Of a stretch of 64,000 bases of DNA, positions 1-9,171 are shown piece by piece. How positions within the stretch are numbered: the first letter of the stretch is position 1; every line of letters begins with the position of its first letter. Made by a program: the position numbers and the translations under genes. Below the pieces are notes generated by a model, which was not told the DNA's origin, ran no database searches, and worked only from the letters and a program-made list of their open reading frames with translations. Source of the DNA: Enterobacter asburiae (lineage in GTDB: Bacteria; Pseudomonadota; Gammaproteobacteria; Enterobacterales; Enterobacteriaceae); assembly GCF_008080435.1 (NCBI RefSeq), contig NZ_VRKN01000001.1, positions 558,001-622,000 on the forward strand, read 5' to 3'.

Positions 1-507
1 AAACGCACGGTCGTCAAGGGTACGCGCATCGGCAAAGGGATCGTCGGCATCAAAAAGCGGCACGCCCAGTGCGCCCGAGACGGCAAAGACGCGCGCCAGA
101 CCGATAGCGCCTAACGCTTCCAGTCGGTCTGCGTCCTGCACAATTTTGGCTTCCATGCTCTGCGGCGCAATCCCGGCGCTGAAGCTGTGTGCCTCAATCG
201 CGTGCGCGACGGCGGCAGCGTGCTCTGGCGGAAAATCAGGGAAGTCGCGGCGCAGTATGTCACCCGTCTTGCGCGCAGCCAGTTGTGACGACTGGCTGCG
301 TTCGGGATGATTTTTCGGCAGGCTGACAATATCGTGGAAATAGCATGCGGTCAGAATCACCAGCGGCTCTACCGCCTGGTGAACCATGATTTTTTGCGCC
401 GTCATCCAGACCCGACGAAAATGCGAAATATCATGTGCGGTATCGTCGGTGCTGTGGTTTTCCTCAAGCCAGCGCTCAAATCTGTGCTGCCACCGGGCAA
501 GTTCCAT
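1..507 (-). CDS. yedJ: YedJ-like HD-domain phosphohydrolase, 3' end outside window
   Basis: Only the first 169 codons are in the window. The reading shows the HD hydrolase pattern: an early His in [11 protein letters not shown], the HD pair in CYFHDIV, a mid-domain His in [10 protein letters not shown] and an Asp in [14 protein letters not shown]. These are the metal ligands of HD phosphohydrolases. The sequence closely resembles E. coli YedJ as I remember it. I chose the ATG at 507 over the one at 513 because the upstream AGGA is 7 nt away. The cellular substrate of YedJ is not known to me. In E. coli the gene is also followed by a porin gene, so the order here is ancestral. Confidence 0.9.
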   Translation of the reverse strand, partial: MELARWQHRFERWLEENHSTDDTAHDISHFRRVWMTAQKIMVHQAVEPLVILTACYFHDIVSLPKNHPERSQSSQLAARKTGDILRRDFPDFPPEHAAAVAHAIEAHSFSAGIAPQSMEAKIVQDADRLEALGAIGLARVFAVSGALGVPLFDADDPFADARTLDDRAF

Positions 508-733
508 CGTCATGTCCTGTTTGTTTAAAAGAGAATGAATTATAACACAGACGAATTAAACCAATTAAAAAATAGAATTGCGAAATACTTAATAATAATT
601 ACATCATATAAATTCAATGAATTAATTCACCAGAAAAATAAAGAGATTAATAGAAATACTTAGCAATATTTCATCGAATTTAATTACATTTATTTTTGAA
701 ACTAAATGACATCTCCTGGAATAGTATCGACCT

Positions 734-756
734 TGTAATCACGGAGAGTGATTACA
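734..756. promoter_or_regulatory. perfect 9-bp dyad upstream of the porin gene
   Basis: TGTAATCAC, then GGAGA, then GTGATTACA: arms of 9 bp match perfectly around a 5-nt spacer. The element lies 37 bp before the porin ATG in an otherwise AT-rich 285-bp gap. It could be a protein operator or a hairpin in the porin mRNA leader; the sequence alone does not decide. The rest of the gap (508-733) shows nothing I can name. Confidence 0.55.
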
Positions 757-792
757 TATATTCATATAAATTATCTTTTAAGGGAATATATA

Positions 793-1935
793 ATGAAAAG
801 AAAAGTTCTGGCAATTCTTGTACCCGCGTTATTAATGGCAGGCGCAGCAAATGCGGCTGAGATGTACAACAAAAACGGCAACAAAGTTGACCTGTACGGC
901 AAAGTCGATGCGCGTCACACCTTCTCTGACAACGCTGGCGACGACGGCGACGAAACCTATGTGCAGATTGGTTTTAAAGGCGAAACCCAGATCGCTAACG
1001 ACCTGATCGGTTACGGCCAGTGGGAATACAAAACCTACGCTAACGACACCGAAGGCGCGGGTGACAAATCGTTTAACCGCCTGGCGTATGCTGGCCTGAA
1101 ATATGGCGAATACGGTTCATTCGATTATGGCCGTAATTACGGCGTCGTGTACGACGTTGAAGCCTGGACCGATATGCTGCCTGTATTTGGCGGTGACTCT
1201 TACACCTGGACCGATAACTTTATGAACGGTCGTGCGAACGGTCTGGCAACTTACCGTAACCAGGATTTCTTCGGCCTGGTTGAGGGTCTGAATTTCGCGC
1301 TGCAATATCAGGGCGCGAATGAAGGCCAGGATGCAACAGAAGATCAGGAAGGTACTAAAAACGGTCATGATGATGTTCGTTTCCAGAACGGCGACGGCTT
1401 CGGCATGTCTACCACCTATGACTTCTCTGGCGATCTGTCTGGCCTGAGCCTCGGTGCGGCGTACTCGTCTTCTGACCGTACCAACAAGCAGGTTGGATTC
1501 GGTAAAAGCTCAGAAGGCATCGGCTACGCGGGCGGTGAAAAAGCTGAAGCCTGGACCGTTGGCGCAAAATACGATGCAAACAGCGTCTACCTGGCGATGA
1601 TGTATGCGGAAACCCGCAACATGACACCAATTGGTAACTTTGGTATCGCCAACCAGACTCAGAACTTTGAAGCGGTAGCGCAATACCAGTTTGACTTCGG
1701 TCTGCGTCCTTCTCTGGCATGGGTTTACTCAAAAGGTAAAGATCTGGACGGTAAGGGATTCAATCAGGATCTTGTTAACTACATTGATCTGGGCATGACC
1801 TACAGCTTCAACAAAAACTTCTCCACCTATGTTGATTACAAAATCAACATGCTGGACAACGATGAAACGCTTTATGACGCATACGGTATTTCCACCGATG
1901 ACATCGTTGGCGTCGGCATGACCTACCAGTTCTAA
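793..1935 (+). CDS. general porin, OmpS1/OmpC family
   Basis: A 380-residue outer-membrane trimeric porin for diffusion of small hydrophilic solutes. A 21-residue signal peptide ends ANA before the mature start [10 protein letters not shown]. The chain has alternating beta strands and ends in GMTYQF with C-terminal Phe, the BAM recognition signal. The L3 constriction loop reads [12 protein letters not shown], whereas OmpF/OmpC have PEFGGD, so the conserved constriction Glu is Val (codon 131). The start at 793 fits the signal peptide and an upstream AGGGA; an in-frame ATG at 748 would add 15 residues and spoil it. Position after yedJ matches E. coli yedS / Salmonella ompS1. Confidence 0.93.
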   Translation: MKRKVLAILVPALLMAGAANAAEMYNKNGNKVDLYGKVDARHTFSDNAGDDGDETYVQIGFKGETQIANDLIGYGQWEYKTYANDTEGAGDKSFNRLAYAGLKYGEYGSFDYGRNYGVVYDVEAWTDMLPVFGGDSYTWTDNFMNGRANGLATYRNQDFFGLVEGLNFALQYQGANEGQDATEDQEGTKNGHDDVRFQNGDGFGMSTTYDFSGDLSGLSLGAAYSSSDRTNKQVGFGKSSEGIGYAGGEKAEAWTVGAKYDANSVYLAMMYAETRNMTPIGNFGIANQTQNFEAVAQYQFDFGLRPSLAWVYSKGKDLDGKGFNQDLVNYIDLGMTYSFNKNFSTYVDYKINMLDNDETLYDAYGISTDDIVGVGMTYQF

Positions 1936-1950
1936 TTCCCCAAAATACCA

Positions 1951-1974
1951 AAGGCCGCAATTGCGGCCTTTTTT
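1951..1974 (+). terminator. Rho-independent terminator of the porin gene
   Basis: A perfect palindromic stem, AAGGCCGCAA with TTGCGGCCTT, ends in a run of T, 15 nt after the porin stop codon. The gene on the opposite strand ends 18 bp further on, so the hairpin may also act for it. Confidence 0.88.
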
Positions 1975-1991
1975 ATGTCATTTATCAGGCT

Positions 1992-2855
1992 CTATGGCGC
2001 TTCCTGCAGTGCCACGCGGATAAACCCGTTATTCTGCGCCAGCAGCTCATGGGCTTTCCACGCATCCAGCCCTGTCAGCACCATCAATACCGCCGTTTTA
2101 CAGTTATGGTTACAGCTCTCCAGCGCGGCTTTTGCCTCTGTCCGGGAGCATCCCCCCGCTTCCACCACAATCGCGATTTGCCGTTCAGCCCATTTGGTCG
2201 TGCTTGCCTCGAGATCCACGCGCAGGTTGCTGTAAACGCGTCCGGTTCGGACGGCCAGCCCGGTGGCGATCATCGAGAGGATCATTTTCTGCGCAGTCCC
2301 CGCTTTGGTGTTGATATAGCCTGCGACGACATCGGCTCCCAGCTCGGGAGCAATGATCAGGCTTGCCAGCTGCGCGGCTTCACTTTGCGCATCACCGGTA
2401 ATAATGGCGACCGGTGAACCCAGCGACCACGCATGCCGCATTGCCCCCCAGACCCACGGCGTTTTTCCGCTGACGGTGACGGCCAGCATCATATCGTGCT
2501 CACCAAACTTGATGGCCTGCAGATCGGCAACACCGCGCTCGTAGCTCCCTTCCCCTTCTTGTGCCGTAACGGCAATCACAGGGGTTTTACCCGGCGCATA
2601 GTCATCGGCAACCTGTTGCGCAACGCGCCCTGACGGCCCCGCGCCAACGATGACCAGGCGACCGCCGTGGCTGAGCGTCGCGGCGGCGTTGTCCACTACG
2701 CGAGCGAGGGTGTGTAAACAGGGGGTGATCGCAGCAGAAATGAGTGCATCATCCTGGTGAATGACTTTCAGCATGTCCAGCGTGGACAATCTATCAATAT
2801 TCATCGTGCTGGCGTGCCGTCTTTCCTTGACCGAACCGGTAAGCATAATGCTCAT
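1992..2855 (-). CDS. MurQ-like SIS-domain protein (N-acetylmuramate-6-P etherase paralog)
   Basis: A 287-residue cytosolic protein. MurQ landmarks are visible: NIDRLSTLDML near the N-terminus, GAGPSGR (sugar-phosphate loop), a VSGKTP segment, KAGTAQKM, NLRVDL and CNHNCKTAVLMVL. MurQ cleaves the lactyl ether of MurNAc-6-phosphate. Here the segment after GAG is about 14 residues shorter than in E. coli MurQ, and the SECPPT stretch holding the known catalytic Glu is absent (VADDYAPG stands there). GAGTSGR is changed to GAGPSGR. The enzyme may have another substrate or be catalytically changed. Start 2855 has a strong AGGAGG 6-7 nt upstream. No murP or murR neighbour is present. Confidence 0.75.
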   Translation of the reverse strand: MSIMLTGSVKERRHASTMNIDRLSTLDMLKVIHQDDALISAAITPCLHTLARVVDNAAATLSHGGRLVIVGAGPSGRVAQQVADDYAPGKTPVIAVTAQEGEGSYERGVADLQAIKFGEHDMMLAVTVSGKTPWVWGAMRHAWSLGSPVAIITGDAQSEAAQLASLIIAPELGADVVAGYINTKAGTAQKMILSMIATGLAVRTGRVYSNLRVDLEASTTKWAERQIAIVVEAGGCSRTEAKAALESCNHNCKTAVLMVLTGLDAWKAHELLAQNNGFIRVALQEAP

Positions 2856-3020
2856 AAACAGCCTCCTTATTATGAGTACCCACACACTATAAAGTGTTTT
2901 ATATGGATGACCTGCGAGGAGGGTCACGAAAAGAGGACCAAATACACGCCTTTACATGGCTTTAAGAAAAGCGCGTCATCGGCGATAATTACCCCCTTTC
3001 TTAATCATCGTGGAGTGTTG

Positions 3021-4637
3021 ATGAGCGATTTGCAGCCTTTCCTCCTGACGCGCAAGCGCCCCATGAAACTGAATACGCTGGTCACGTTGATGGTGTGCGC
3101 GATTATTGCCTCTGTGCTGCTGGTGGTCTTTGCGCTCTACTCCGTACAAATCACCCGGGCGACCCGCGATGATGTTAAAGATACGGCTCTGGGTATCGCC
3201 AGAACGCTGGCCAACACCCCGGAGATCCAGCGCGGCCTGATGCAGCCTCCGCAGGCGGATATCATTCAGCCCATCGCCAAAGCCGTCACCCAGCGCAACG
3301 ATCTGCTGCTCACCGTGGTGACCGACATGCGAGGGATTCGCTACTCGCACCCGAACGAAGCGCTCATCGGCCTGCACTTTATTGGTAACGACCTGGAGCC
3401 AGCGCTGGAAGGTAAAGAGAATGTCTCTGTAAACCGCGGCGCCCTCGCCGAAGCGCTTCGCGTCTTCACCCCCGTTTACGACAGCCAGCACGACCAGATC
3501 GGTGTGGTGGTGGTCGGTATCTCCCTCAAAAAAGTGGAAGATCAGATTGCCCGCGGGCGGCTAAACGCCGTCTGGACCATTTTATTCAGTATTTTTATGA
3601 GTTCCATGGCGATTTGGGGTCTGGTGCGGGTACTGAAACGCATCCTGTTCGGGCTCGAACCTTACGAAATTTCCGCCTTGTTCGAACAACGTCAGGCGAT
3701 GCTGCAGTCGCTTCGCGAGGGGGTGCTGGCCGTCGATATTCACGGGCGCGTGACGATGATCAACCAGACTGCCAGAGAAATATTGCTTCTCCCCTCCGGC
3801 AAGCAGACCGAAAACGCCAGTGCGCCTCTGCTGGCCAGCCTGCGTGAAGTCTCTAAGACGGGCGTCGCGCGCCAGGATCAGGAGATCAGCTGTAACGGGC
3901 GTCTATTGCTGTGCAATATGGTGCCCGTTAAAAGTCAGGATCGGGTGATCGGCGCCATCACCACCTTCCGTGATAAAACGGAAATCAGCCAGCTAATGCA
4001 GCGTATTGATGGCATGGTTAACTACGTCGATGCCCTGCGCAGCCATACCCACGAGTTTATGAATAAACTGCATGTGATCCTGGGCCTGCTGCACATGAAG
4101 CGCTACGACAAGCTGGAAGAGTACATCATTCAGACGGCACATAATTACCAGACGGATATCGGTACGATACAGAGCAAGGTAAAATCCCCGGTAATTGCCG
4201 GGTTCCTGCTGGGTAAAATCAACCGGGCGAAAGAAGCGGGCATCACCCTGACACTGGCGGATGAATGCCAGATACCGGATACCGCGAGTGAAGAGCAGGT
4301 CGCGGTGCTGATCACCGTGCTGGGTAACCTCATTGAAAACGCGCTCGACGCGATGGAAGGACAGCAGGAAGGTGAGATCGGCCTGCTGCTGCATTATCAG
4401 AATGGCTGGCTCAGCTGCGAAGTCAGCGACGATGGCCCCGGCATTGATCCCACTCAGCTGGAGGCTATTTTTACAAAGGGCTTCTCAACAAAAGGTGAAA
4501 ACCGCGGCGTTGGGCTGTTCCTTGCTCGCCAGCAAATCCAGAACCTCGGCGGCGATATCACCGTCGAGTCTGAGCCAGGCGTATTTACCCAATTTTTTGT
4601 TCACATCCCCTGGGATAGCGAGAGGAATATCGCGTGA
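3021..4637 (+). CDS. dcuS: DcuS-like C4-dicarboxylate sensor histidine kinase
   Basis: A 538-residue membrane sensor kinase of the DcuS/CitA family. It has a TM segment near residues 20-42, a periplasmic PAS domain with R107, H110, F120, R147 and F149, a second TM near 180-200, a cytoplasmic PAS, and an HEFMNKLHVILGLL phosphoacceptor box. ATPase N, G1 and G2 boxes follow (NLIENALDA, DDGPGI, GVGLFLARQQ). The listed periplasmic residues coincide with the fumarate/succinate-binding residues of E. coli DcuS, so a C4-dicarboxylate ligand is likely. Start 3021 follows GGAG at 5 nt. It overlaps the regulator gene by 4 nt. Whether it is the only DcuS of the genome or a paralog is unknown. Confidence 0.9.
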   Translation: MSDLQPFLLTRKRPMKLNTLVTLMVCAIIASVLLVVFALYSVQITRATRDDVKDTALGIARTLANTPEIQRGLMQPPQADIIQPIAKAVTQRNDLLLTVVTDMRGIRYSHPNEALIGLHFIGNDLEPALEGKENVSVNRGALAEALRVFTPVYDSQHDQIGVVVVGISLKKVEDQIARGRLNAVWTILFSIFMSSMAIWGLVRVLKRILFGLEPYEISALFEQRQAMLQSLREGVLAVDIHGRVTMINQTAREILLLPSGKQTENASAPLLASLREVSKTGVARQDQEISCNGRLLLCNMVPVKSQDRVIGAITTFRDKTEISQLMQRIDGMVNYVDALRSHTHEFMNKLHVILGLLHMKRYDKLEEYIIQTAHNYQTDIGTIQSKVKSPVIAGFLLGKINRAKEAGITLTLADECQIPDTASEEQVAVLITVLGNLIENALDAMEGQQEGEIGLLLHYQNGWLSCEVSDDGPGIDPTQLEAIFTKGFSTKGENRGVGLFLARQQIQNLGGDITVESEPGVFTQFFVHIPWDSERNIA

Positions 4638-5353
4638 TAAATGTATTAATTGTCGATGATGACGCCATGGTAGCCGACCTCAACCGTCTGTATGTCAATC
4701 GTGTTGAAGGCTTTAGCTGCTGCGGTGTCGCCTCCACGCTAAACCAGGCCGAGGCCATCATTAATAACCCCAGCCAGCCTGTCGATCTGGTGCTGCTGGA
4801 TGTCTATATGCAGCAGGATAACGGGCTGGATCTGCTGCCCGTTATTCGTGCATCCGGTCGCCCAATCGATGTGATTATGATTTCGTCGGCTGCCGATGCC
4901 GCCACGATCCAGACCTCCATTCATTACGGCGTGGTGGATTATCTGATAAAGCCGTTCCAGTTCCCGCGCTTTGAAGAGGCGCTGAACGGCTGGAAGGCAA
5001 AGCATAACCTGATGGGTTCGCACCAGTATTATGAGCAGGCCGACGTCGACCGGCTGATCCACGGCGGGGCGCCGGAACTGGCGGACAGTAAAAAGCTGCC
5101 GAAGGGGTTAACGCCGCAAACGCTGCGCACGATTTGCCAGTGGATTGATGCTCACCCGGAGACGGAATTTTCCACCGATGACCTGGCAAACGCCGTCAAT
5201 ATCTCTCGCGTGTCCTGTCGCAAATACCTGATTTGGCTCGCGCAAATCAACATTCTGTTCACCAGCATTCACTACGGCGCCACCGGCCGTCCGGTGTATC
5301 GCTACCGTCTCCAGCCGGAGCAAACCGGCCTGCTCAAGCAATACTGTCAGTAA
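4634..5353 (+). CDS. dcuR: DcuR-like response regulator
   Basis: A 239-residue regulator, the same length as E. coli DcuR and collinear with it. The receiver domain has acidic DDD at 8-10, phosphoacceptor D56 in DLVLLDVYMQ, and K in YLIKPFQ. The C-terminal part has the CitB-type helix-turn-helix (FSTDDLANAVNISRVSCRKYL). Translation starts at GTG in a GTGA overlap with the kinase stop. Expected targets are dicarboxylate uptake and fumarate respiration genes; the transporter, fumarase and fumarate reductase nearby are the obvious candidates (inference). Its last 20 nt overlap the 3' end of apbE on the other strand. Confidence 0.9.
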   Translation: MINVLIVDDDAMVADLNRLYVNRVEGFSCCGVASTLNQAEAIINNPSQPVDLVLLDVYMQQDNGLDLLPVIRASGRPIDVIMISSAADAATIQTSIHYGVVDYLIKPFQFPRFEEALNGWKAKHNLMGSHQYYEQADVDRLIHGGAPELADSKKLPKGLTPQTLRTICQWIDAHPETEFSTDDLANAVNISRVSCRKYLIWLAQINILFTSIHYGATGRPVYRYRLQPEQTGLLKQYCQ

Positions 5354-6296
5354 CGCAGTAGTCGTTATCCAGCAGGGTAAAGCGGAAGTGGTGTGCTGAA
5401 GAGAACACCACTTCTTTTGTTTTGGTCACAAAGATTGCTTCAATATCGGGGCGCGCGCGCAGGGCGGCACAGCCCTTATCCACGCCCATGCCGTACATCA
5501 GCGTGGTCCAGATGTCGCCGTCGATGGAGTTTTTAGAAATAATCGTCACGCTGTCCAGCTCGTTGTCCAGCGGATAGCCGGTACGCGGGTCGAGAATGTG
5601 GTGGTAGCGTTTGCCGTTCTGTTCGAAGTAGCGCTCGTACGTTCCCGACGTCACGACGGACAGGTTCTCTACGGTCATCGTGCCGATCAGCGCGTCACCG
5701 GCGAACGGTTTTTTCAGCCCCACGCTCCAGCCTCCTTCCGGTGAGCCTAACGTCTGAATGTTTCCGCCGAGGTTGATCAGCCCCCGCTCCGCGCCCTCTT
5801 TATGAAGGTAATCACGCACCCTGTCGGCGATATAGCCTTTGGCGATGGCCCCCAGATCGATCTCCATCCCCGCTCTGGTCAGAAACACGCTGCTGCTGGC
5901 CTCATCAAGAAGAACATCCTCAGGACGGGTAATCGCCAGCAGCGACGCAATTTCATCAGCGGGCGGTACGCTGTCACCCTGAAAACCAATTTTCCAGCGC
6001 TTCACCAGCGGACCTATGGCCAGGTTAAAGGCGCTGTCTTTAAGCAGGCTTGCCGCTTTTGCACAGCGGATCAGCTCAAACACCGGCCGGCTGACGGTAA
6101 CCGGATGCTGACCAGCCACATGATTGATGTCCATGACCTGCGAGTGCGCGCGATTAACGGTGAGCAGATCTTCATACTGTTTGATCAGGCGAAACACGCG
6201 GGACGCGAGGGCTTCGTCATGGGAGAAGAGTTTCAGGAGGATGGGTGAGCCCATCAGGACGGCGGAGTAGCTGTAAACGCGATGGCTGTCAGGCAT
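5334..6296 (-). CDS. apbE: FAD:protein FMN transferase (ApbE family)
   Basis: A 320-residue flavin transferase that moves FMN from FAD onto a Thr of target proteins. Family landmarks are LGAIAKGYIADRVRDYL, LINLGGNIQTLG, TSGTYERYF with HHILDPRTGYP, and the late Mg-binding segment NSIDGDIWTTLMYGMG. No lipobox signal peptide is visible, so it is likely cytoplasmic, unlike the secreted ApbE used for NqrC/RnfG. That suits its downstream position behind the soluble fumarate reductase, which carries an FMN attachment motif. Start 6296 follows GAGGA at 8 nt; longer in-frame extension upstream is just intergenic REP sequence. Confidence 0.9.
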   Translation of the reverse strand: MPDSHRVYSYSAVLMGSPILLKLFSHDEALASRVFRLIKQYEDLLTVNRAHSQVMDINHVAGQHPVTVSRPVFELIRCAKAASLLKDSAFNLAIGPLVKRWKIGFQGDSVPPADEIASLLAITRPEDVLLDEASSSVFLTRAGMEIDLGAIAKGYIADRVRDYLHKEGAERGLINLGGNIQTLGSPEGGWSVGLKKPFAGDALIGTMTVENLSVVTSGTYERYFEQNGKRYHHILDPRTGYPLDNELDSVTIISKNSIDGDIWTTLMYGMGVDKGCAALRARPDIEAIFVTKTKEVVFSSAHHFRFTLLDNDYCVTDSIA

Positions 6297-6317
6297 GGCA
6301 TGAGTCCTCAGATGTAG

Positions 6318-6374
6318 CCCCGGCAAGCACCGTGCCGCCGGGGAAAATGCCGGATAGCGCTGTGCGTATCCGGC
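6318..6374. repeat. REP/BIME-like double hairpin between apbE and the reductase gene
   Basis: Two adjacent hairpins. The first pairs CCCCGGC (6318-6324) with GCCGGGG (6337-6343). The second pairs GCCGGATA (6349-6356) with TATCCGGC (6367-6374), which is the classical enterobacterial REP core. It lies in the 94-nt gap of a leftward operon and may stabilise the upstream message or reduce read-through into apbE. Confidence 0.75.
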
Positions 6375-6390
6375 CTGGGAAACAGGTGCC

Positions 6391-9171
6391 TTACCTCTTT
6401 TTCGAACGCATAGCCGCCTGATGTCCTGCAAGCGTACCAAAAATAATGATATCTGCCACTGCGTTACCGCCGATACGGTTACCGCCGTGGATCCCGCCGA
6501 CCACTTCACCGGCCGCAAACGCGCCTGGCAGCACGTTGTGGTTGCTGTCCAGCACGCAAGTTTCGGTGTTGATGGTCACGCCGCCCATGGTGTGGTGCAC
6601 GCCTGGCGCAATCTGAATGGCGTAGAAAGGCCCTTCGTTGATGGGCGCACGCAGCGCGGTGGTACGACCAAAATCGTCATCGTGCTGTTTTTCTACGAAA
6701 CCGTTGTAACGTTCCAGCGTCGCCAGGAAAGCGTGGTAATCCATACCCAGCGTTTCAGCCAGAGCTTTTGGTGAGCTGGCGCTGGTCACGAAACCTTTCG
6801 CGATGTACTCATCTGCGGCTTTGTTTTTGGCACGGACGTGCTCATCAAAGACGATGTAAGCGTATTTCTCTGGCAGGGCGATGATTGACGCCGAGACTTT
6901 ATCGCGGGTCGACATTTCGTTGTAGAAGCGTTCCCCTTTCTGATTGACCAGAATCGCCCCGCCGCCGCGAATGGATTCGGAAATCAGGTACGAGGTTTTC
7001 TGCTCCACGGTTGGGTGAATTTGAATTTCGCCCATATCCACGGTACCCGCCCCGATGCGCTCCAGCAGCGCGATGCCGCCACCGGTTGCCCCTTTGTGGT
7101 TGGTGGTGACGAACCCTTCCAGATCCGGACGGTATTTCACCACCATCTGGCTGTTGGCGCTGAAGCCACCGGTGGCGACAATCACGCTTTTGGTTGCCAC
7201 GGTGACGGTTTCGTTCTCTTCGGTAGTCAGACGTACGCCGGTCACCTCACCGTTTTCGAAGATGATGTCGCTTACGGAGGTATCCAGCATCACCTCGATG
7301 TTGCGTTTGTTGACGTTACGCACCAGGCCGCTGATGAGATAGCCCCCCACCGCAGAACCGTCTTTTGGGCGGTGAGTACGGTCAATGCTCATCCCGCCGG
7401 TGGTGGTGATGTCGTTCAGCATGATGCCGCGCGTTGCCAGCCATTCAATCGCCTGCGGCGCGTTCTCGACAAAGCGACGCAGCAGTTCCGGGTTGTTCTT
7501 GTTGCCGCCACCTTTCAGGCTTTCCTGGTAGAACAACTCTTTGCTGTCCTGAATGCCCTTCACGCGCTGGAAGCGGGTTTCGGCGGCGTTCATACCGGCA
7601 GAAGCTTTGATGGTGTTCCCGCCGATGGTTGGCATTTTCTCGACAATCAGCACGTTCGCGCCTTCGTCGTGAGCCTGAATCGCCGCCGCCAGACCGGCGC
7701 CGCCGCTGCCGACAACGACCACGTCCACGCTGCGGGTTTCATTCAGGTCAACGCCCTCTTCCGCCGCCAGCGCTTTGCTGGATTTCAGCATCGCTTTAGA
7801 GACCGCTTTCTTCACCGCTTCACTCTGGCTGGTTGCGCCGGTGATGGCATCCACATGCGGGGTATTGGCATCCAGAATGCGGGTACGGATCTCTTCAAAG
7901 CTGGTCACAAACTCAACGTCTTCACTCGGGCCGGAAGCAAGCTCAATGTCCGCAATGCGGTCAGTTTCCAGACTGACGTTAATCACCAGTTCGTTAGCGT
8001 CATCCTGCACTTTCTCAGCAAAGGTACCCGGTTTGAATTTGGATTCGCCCATGCTCATGTCGCGGATCATCGCTTCTACCAGCGAGAAGCGCCACAGCGG
8101 TTCAGGAATGCTCAACGCCTCGCGCCTGGTGCTGTCCATAAACAGCTCAAGGCTTTCGCCGGCCGCGATGCGGTCGGTCCAGTCCGGATAAGCGATGGTG
8201 GCGCGGCCAACCGCAATCAGGTCGTAACCGTGGTCCAGCGCTTCATCCACATCTGAAGCATTCACCACGCCGCCCACGCCCATGACAGGAACCTGTGCCA
8301 GCGTTTCAGAACGCATCGCGCAGTATTTTTCGATAAGCGGAGTCGGGTCCTGGGTGTCGACAATGGACGGACGCAGGGTCGCGCCGACGGAGAAGTGCAG
8401 ATAGTCCACGCCGCGCGCTGCCAGTTTTTCCAGCAGGTACATGGTGTCGTCAAAGCGAATGCCCGGGACTTCCATCTCTTCCGGGGAGAAGCGGTAGCCA
8501 ATAATAAACGCGTCGTCCGCGTACTGGCGCACCATTTTGTGGGTGATATCCAGCACCGCCAGCGGGAACTTCGCGCGGTTATCGCGGTTGCCGCCCCACT
8601 CATCATCGCGCTGGTTAGAGTTTGGTGAATAGAACTGCTGAATCAGATAGGTGTTCGCCCCGTGGATTTCCACGCCGTCGAAACCGGCCTGGATGGCGCG
8701 GCGCACGGCCTCACCAAACTTGCCGATCATGCCTTCCACTTCTTCAGCGGTCAGGGCTACCGGCGTTGCGGCACCTTCACGCGGCGCGGCTACGGCACTT
8801 GGGCCAACCGGGGTACGGCCACCAATCAGTTTTGGATCGACCATGCGGCCGCCGTGGTAGATCTGCAGCAGCGCCTTAGACCCTTTGGATTTAATGGCCT
8901 CTGCGATTTTCGCCAGCCCGGCAATTTTCTCGTCATTATCAATACCAATCGCGCCCGGGAAGGCGAGACCAAGATCGTCGACGAAGCAACACTCCACAAT
9001 GATGGTACCAATGCTGCCGGAACGGGCCCGATAATACTCCACCAGCTCACTGGTGACGGTGCCGTCAAAATAGCCGGTACAGGTTGTCATAGGGGCCATT
9101 AACAAACGGTTTTTCAGTTCAGTGCCATTCGGTAATGTGAAGGGGCTAAGAATGCGTTCGTTAGTGCTCAT
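6391..9171 (-). CDS. soluble NADH:fumarate reductase, OYE-FMN_bind-FAD fusion
   Basis: A 926-residue cytoplasmic flavoprotein. Residues about 1-370 are an old-yellow-enzyme FMN barrel (LLMAPMTT, EIHGANTYLIQQF). About 380-470 form an FMN-binding domain with DAITGAT, whose last Thr (T447) is the expected covalent FMN site. From 485 on is a flavocytochrome-c-type fumarate reductase (GSGGAG nucleotide motif 488-493). Residues needed for fumarate reduction are present: TTNHKGATGG, EIQIHPT, STRD, HHTMGG and GGNRIGGN. The layout matches the Klebsiella pneumoniae NADH:fumarate oxidoreductase KPK_2907, known to need ApbE. The Arg and His set argues for fumarate over urocanate. GGAG precedes the ATG. 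It heads an operon with apbE. Confidence 0.9.
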   Translation of the reverse strand: MSTNERILSPFTLPNGTELKNRLLMAPMTTCTGYFDGTVTSELVEYYRARSGSIGTIIVECCFVDDLGLAFPGAIGIDNDEKIAGLAKIAEAIKSKGSKALLQIYHGGRMVDPKLIGGRTPVGPSAVAAPREGAATPVALTAEEVEGMIGKFGEAVRRAIQAGFDGVEIHGANTYLIQQFYSPNSNQRDDEWGGNRDNRAKFPLAVLDITHKMVRQYADDAFIIGYRFSPEEMEVPGIRFDDTMYLLEKLAARGVDYLHFSVGATLRPSIVDTQDPTPLIEKYCAMRSETLAQVPVMGVGGVVNASDVDEALDHGYDLIAVGRATIAYPDWTDRIAAGESLELFMDSTRREALSIPEPLWRFSLVEAMIRDMSMGESKFKPGTFAEKVQDDANELVINVSLETDRIADIELASGPSEDVEFVTSFEEIRTRILDANTPHVDAITGATSQSEAVKKAVSKAMLKSSKALAAEEGVDLNETRSVDVVVVGSGGAGLAAAIQAHDEGANVLIVEKMPTIGGNTIKASAGMNAAETRFQRVKGIQDSKELFYQESLKGGGNKNNPELLRRFVENAPQAIEWLATRGIMLNDITTTGGMSIDRTHRPKDGSAVGGYLISGLVRNVNKRNIEVMLDTSVSDIIFENGEVTGVRLTTEENETVTVATKSVIVATGGFSANSQMVVKYRPDLEGFVTTNHKGATGGGIALLERIGAGTVDMGEIQIHPTVEQKTSYLISESIRGGGAILVNQKGERFYNEMSTRDKVSASIIALPEKYAYIVFDEHVRAKNKAADEYIAKGFVTSASSPKALAETLGMDYHAFLATLERYNGFVEKQHDDDFGRTTALRAPINEGPFYAIQIAPGVHHTMGGVTINTETCVLDSNHNVLPGAFAAGEVVGGIHGGNRIGGNAVADIIIFGTLAGHQAAMRSKKR

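Noticed and set aside
7015-8256. Long open frame of about 413 codons opposite the fumarate reductase gene
   Set aside because: It is antisense to a strongly supported gene, has no ribosome site and no recognisable domain; high-GC codon bias of the real gene creates it.
6391-9171. Urocanate reductase instead of fumarate reductase
   Set aside because: The His and Arg residues that bind the second carboxylate of fumarate are all present and the neighbours are fumarase and a dicarboxylate carrier; no histidine-degradation genes are near.
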